This document shows positions 62,313-64,000 of a DNA stretch of 64,000 nucleotides, piece after piece; the stretch's first letter is position 1; every line of letters begins with the position of its first letter. The position numbers and the translations under genes were made by a program. Origin of the DNA: Sinorhizobium sp. RAC02 (GTDB taxonomy: Bacteria; Pseudomonadota; Alphaproteobacteria; Rhizobiales; Rhizobiaceae); assembly GCF_001713395.1 (NCBI RefSeq), contig NZ_CP016452.1:434001-498000 (forward strand). Reading direction: 5' to 3'. The notes beneath the pieces were generated by a model. It was not told the DNA's origin, made no database searches, and saw nothing but the letters and a program-made list of their open reading frames with translations.

Positions 62313-62906
62313 ATGCTAGCGCATCCGGTCTACATTGTTGATGACGACGAAGGGATGCTCGAGAGCATTGCATTGCTTCTGGATTTCAAGGGATACATTT
62401 ATTCGAAGTATAACTGCCCTCAAAGGTTCCTGGCAGACGTGGGTGAGTTGCGCGCAGGGTGTGTGCTCATCGACATGGACATGCCTCTAATTACGGGTCT
62501 CGACGTCTGCAATACCATGCGAGCAAGAGGGATTCTTTGGCCCTTCATTGTTCTAACTGGATGCGCGACGGTTGGTAACTGCCAAGACTCGTTTCGATCT
62601 GGAGCCGTAGATTTTTTGACCAAGCCCGCGGACATGGACGAGATCTCAGCATCCCTGAGTGCCGCGTCGCGGCGTCTTGATAAAATACTCGAAAAGCAAG
62701 AGGCTATTTCCTGCATCGGAATGCTGACGGAAAGAGAAAGTGAGGTATTGGCTTATGTTTGCGCTGGTTACACATCAAAAAATATCGCTTATGCAATGGG
62801 GATCTCTATCCGAACCGTTGACGCACATAGAGCTAATATTGCGTCAAAACTGAAGACCACATCGGTAGCGGAGTTTGTGCAGCTGCGTTTGCTTGCTGGA
62901 GGTTAG
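62313..62906 (+). CDS. FixJ-family response regulator
   Basis: The 197-residue protein has a receiver domain (YIVDDDEGMLESIALLLDFK; phosphoacceptor in LIDMDMP, D54; FIVLTGCATV; DFLTKPAD) and a LuxR-type helix-turn-helix (LTERESEVLAYVCAGYTSKN then IAYAMGISIRTVDAHRANIA). This is the FixJ/TodT arrangement. It is divergent from the histidine kinase gene, its likely partner. The CheY-like core residues D10-D12, D54, T81-region and K are intact. Confidence 0.92.
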   Translation: MLAHPVYIVDDDEGMLESIALLLDFKGYIYSKYNCPQRFLADVGELRAGCVLIDMDMPLITGLDVCNTMRARGILWPFIVLTGCATVGNCQDSFRSGAVDFLTKPADMDEISASLSAASRRLDKILEKQEAISCIGMLTERESEVLAYVCAGYTSKNIAYAMGISIRTVDAHRANIASKLKTTSVAEFVQLRLLAGG

Positions 62907-63085
62907 CGAATTCCTTTGATGGCATGCCTCGGACTACCAGCGTATTGGGCTTGCCGCGATGAGATATGCGGAACTTGAAGGCCAAAAACAAGCATAGGTA
63001 TGACTATCAATTGAACGTGCTGGCCGAAGTCGGCTCCATACCCGCATCGAATTTTGGTGAAGGTGCCGAGGTTGGAGATTCGACG

Positions 63086-63304
63086 ATGGCAGGATTTTGG
63101 CTAAAGTCGCTGACGATCTCGGCAGTAGTGTTGATCTCGTCGAGCTCATTTGTTTTCGCAGCGGATCAGCTCGGTGCAGATAGCGCCATTGCTGTCGAGT
63201 TTCAGCCGCGCTTGATCCATTTTTCCGTTTCGCTGGGATCCACAAAATCCGGCGCAGAAGATTGTTCGCAAACGACTTTTCGCGGTCTAAGTGGATTATC
63301 GTGA
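63086..63304 (+). pseudogene. 5' remnant of a secreted-protein gene cut by an IS3 element
   Basis: ATG 63086, with GGAG eight bases upstream, starts a signal peptide (MAGFWLKSLTISAVVLISSS, cut near FVFAA) followed by about 45 residues. The reading runs into the end of the IS3-family element at about 63290 and stops at 63304. What the whole protein was cannot be told; the short mature part does not match a family I can name. Confidence 0.45.
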
Positions 63305-63343
63305 AATGAAAAAATGGGGGATGCGGATAAAAAGTTGGACTGG

Positions 63344-64000
63344 TTATGCGTTAAGCCCAAGGCTGTTTCGATATTCGATGGGACTGAGGGCGCCAAGTGA
63401 CAATTTGATGCGCTTTTCGTTGTACCAATGGATGTAGGCGTCCACCTCTCTGACGAACTGCTCGATCGTGGTCGCCCTCCAGTCTCTAGGATAGAAGAGT
63501 TCTGTTTTCAGCCGACCGAAGAAGCCTTCGCAGGCCGCGTTGTCTTGCGAACAGCCCTTGCGGGACATTGAGCGGACCAACTTTGCATTGCCTATCCTGG
63601 TGAGCCACCCCGGCCAGCGATAGTGGGCTCCGCGATCAGAATGAACGATAGGCCGTGCATCAACATCGGCCACGGTTTCGATCGCGGCTTCCAGCATGGT
63701 ATTGACCAGCCCCGCATCCGGCTGCGTTCCAATGGACCAGCTTATGACCATGCCGTCGAAGCAGTCGATGATCGGCGAGAGGTACACCTTACCCGCTGGG
63801 ATCTGGAACTCGGTGATGTCCGTCAGCCACTTTTGGTTCGGCGCCTCGGCCTGGAAGTCACGATTGATCAGGTTCTCAGGCGCCGGACTAATCTCTCCCA
63901 GATAAGAACCGAAGCGGCGGCGCTTTGGCCTGGGGACGATCAAGCTTTCCTGTTTCATCAGCCGCTGCACAACCTTTTCCGAGATCATCACACGCTCTCG
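63344..64000 (-). CDS. IS3-family transposase OrfB (partial, runs off the window)
   Basis: The 218 residues present include the IS3 rve core: NQKWLTDITEFQIPAGKVYL with the first Asp, PIVHSDRGAHYRWPGWL with the second, and SRKGCSQDNAACEGFFGRLK with the catalytic Glu, then the C-terminal FVREVDAYIHWYNEKRIKLS. All three catalytic residues are intact. The N-terminal part and OrfA lie beyond 64000. The element ends near 63290 within a secreted-protein gene. Confidence 0.92.
   Translation of the reverse strand, partial: RERVMISEKVVQRLMKQESLIVPRPKRRRFGSYLGEISPAPENLINRDFQAEAPNQKWLTDITEFQIPAGKVYLSPIIDCFDGMVISWSIGTQPDAGLVNTMLEAAIETVADVDARPIVHSDRGAHYRWPGWLTRIGNAKLVRSMSRKGCSQDNAACEGFFGRLKTELFYPRDWRATTIEQFVREVDAYIHWYNEKRIKLSLGALSPIEYRNSLGLNA

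Noticed and set aside
1..64000. tRNA or rRNA genes, integrase/attachment sites and CRISPR arrays.
   Set aside because: Scanned by eye for tRNA-like CCA-adjacent arms, tyrosine-recombinase motifs and regular repeats; none could be supported.

Overview
This window looks like a chromosomal or large-plasmid segment of a Rhizobiales (Rhizobiaceae-like) alphaproteobacterium. The support is high GC coding bias, a nap operon ending napB-napC, a nasTS/nas nitrate-assimilation cluster with an ANTAR leader, PotABCD-like and Opp-like ABC operons, aztABCD zinc uptake under a Fur-family Zur, and IS families (IS5, IS6, IS66, IS630, IS701, IS3) common in rhizobia. No rRNA, tRNA or CRISPR array was recognised.

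Layout. 1-860: end of napB and complete napC (periplasmic nitrate reductase). 893-2732: a glutathione S-transferase and lrgB/lrgA on the minus strand. 2862-12579: a long, mostly start/stop-overlapping minus-strand operon. In order of transcription it holds a LacI regulator, a PotD-like binding protein, two permeases, an ATPase, a nucleoside hydrolase, adenine deaminase, an EamA exporter and an M20 amidohydrolase. This reads as purine nucleoside or related uptake and salvage, with a LacI-type palindrome upstream. 12780-22921: nitrate/nitrite assimilation: nasT-nasS, then a sigma-54-type promoter and an ANTAR-type attenuator leader, then nitrate transporter, nirB, nirD, nasA, and a cysG whose methyltransferase half is truncated. 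22706-28952: amidase, BASS-family transporter, CorA, and an ATP-grasp/esterase pair.

29200-37370 is an IS graveyard: a UgpC/MalK tail, IS6, IS5, IS66 and IS701 pieces, with a GlxA-type regulator, a frameshifted small gene and a self-contained Fic gene with its own inverted-repeat operator. 37363-40245 is a cobalamin-riboswitch-controlled uptake operon (DUF1636, ATPase, binding protein, permease) that is decaying: the binding-protein gene has an in-frame TAG and the permease is cut in half by IS701.

40295-52347 is a zinc island: COG0523 GTPase, zur, aztD, tandem Zur-like boxes, aztABC, a second COG0523 GTPase, a small cysteine-motif protein, and an Opp/Nik-type ABC transporter with a fused double ATPase that may import a metal chelate. 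52445-58202 is a second IS field with a complete IS5, a complete IS701 and a catalytically damaged IS630. Two directly repeated IS701 copies bracket the whole zinc/B12 segment.

58520-62906 carries a DUF2269 protein, an SDR/DoxX-like protein and a histidine kinase in one minus-strand operon, divergent from a FixJ-type response regulator. The window ends in an IS3 transposase that cuts a small secreted-protein gene.
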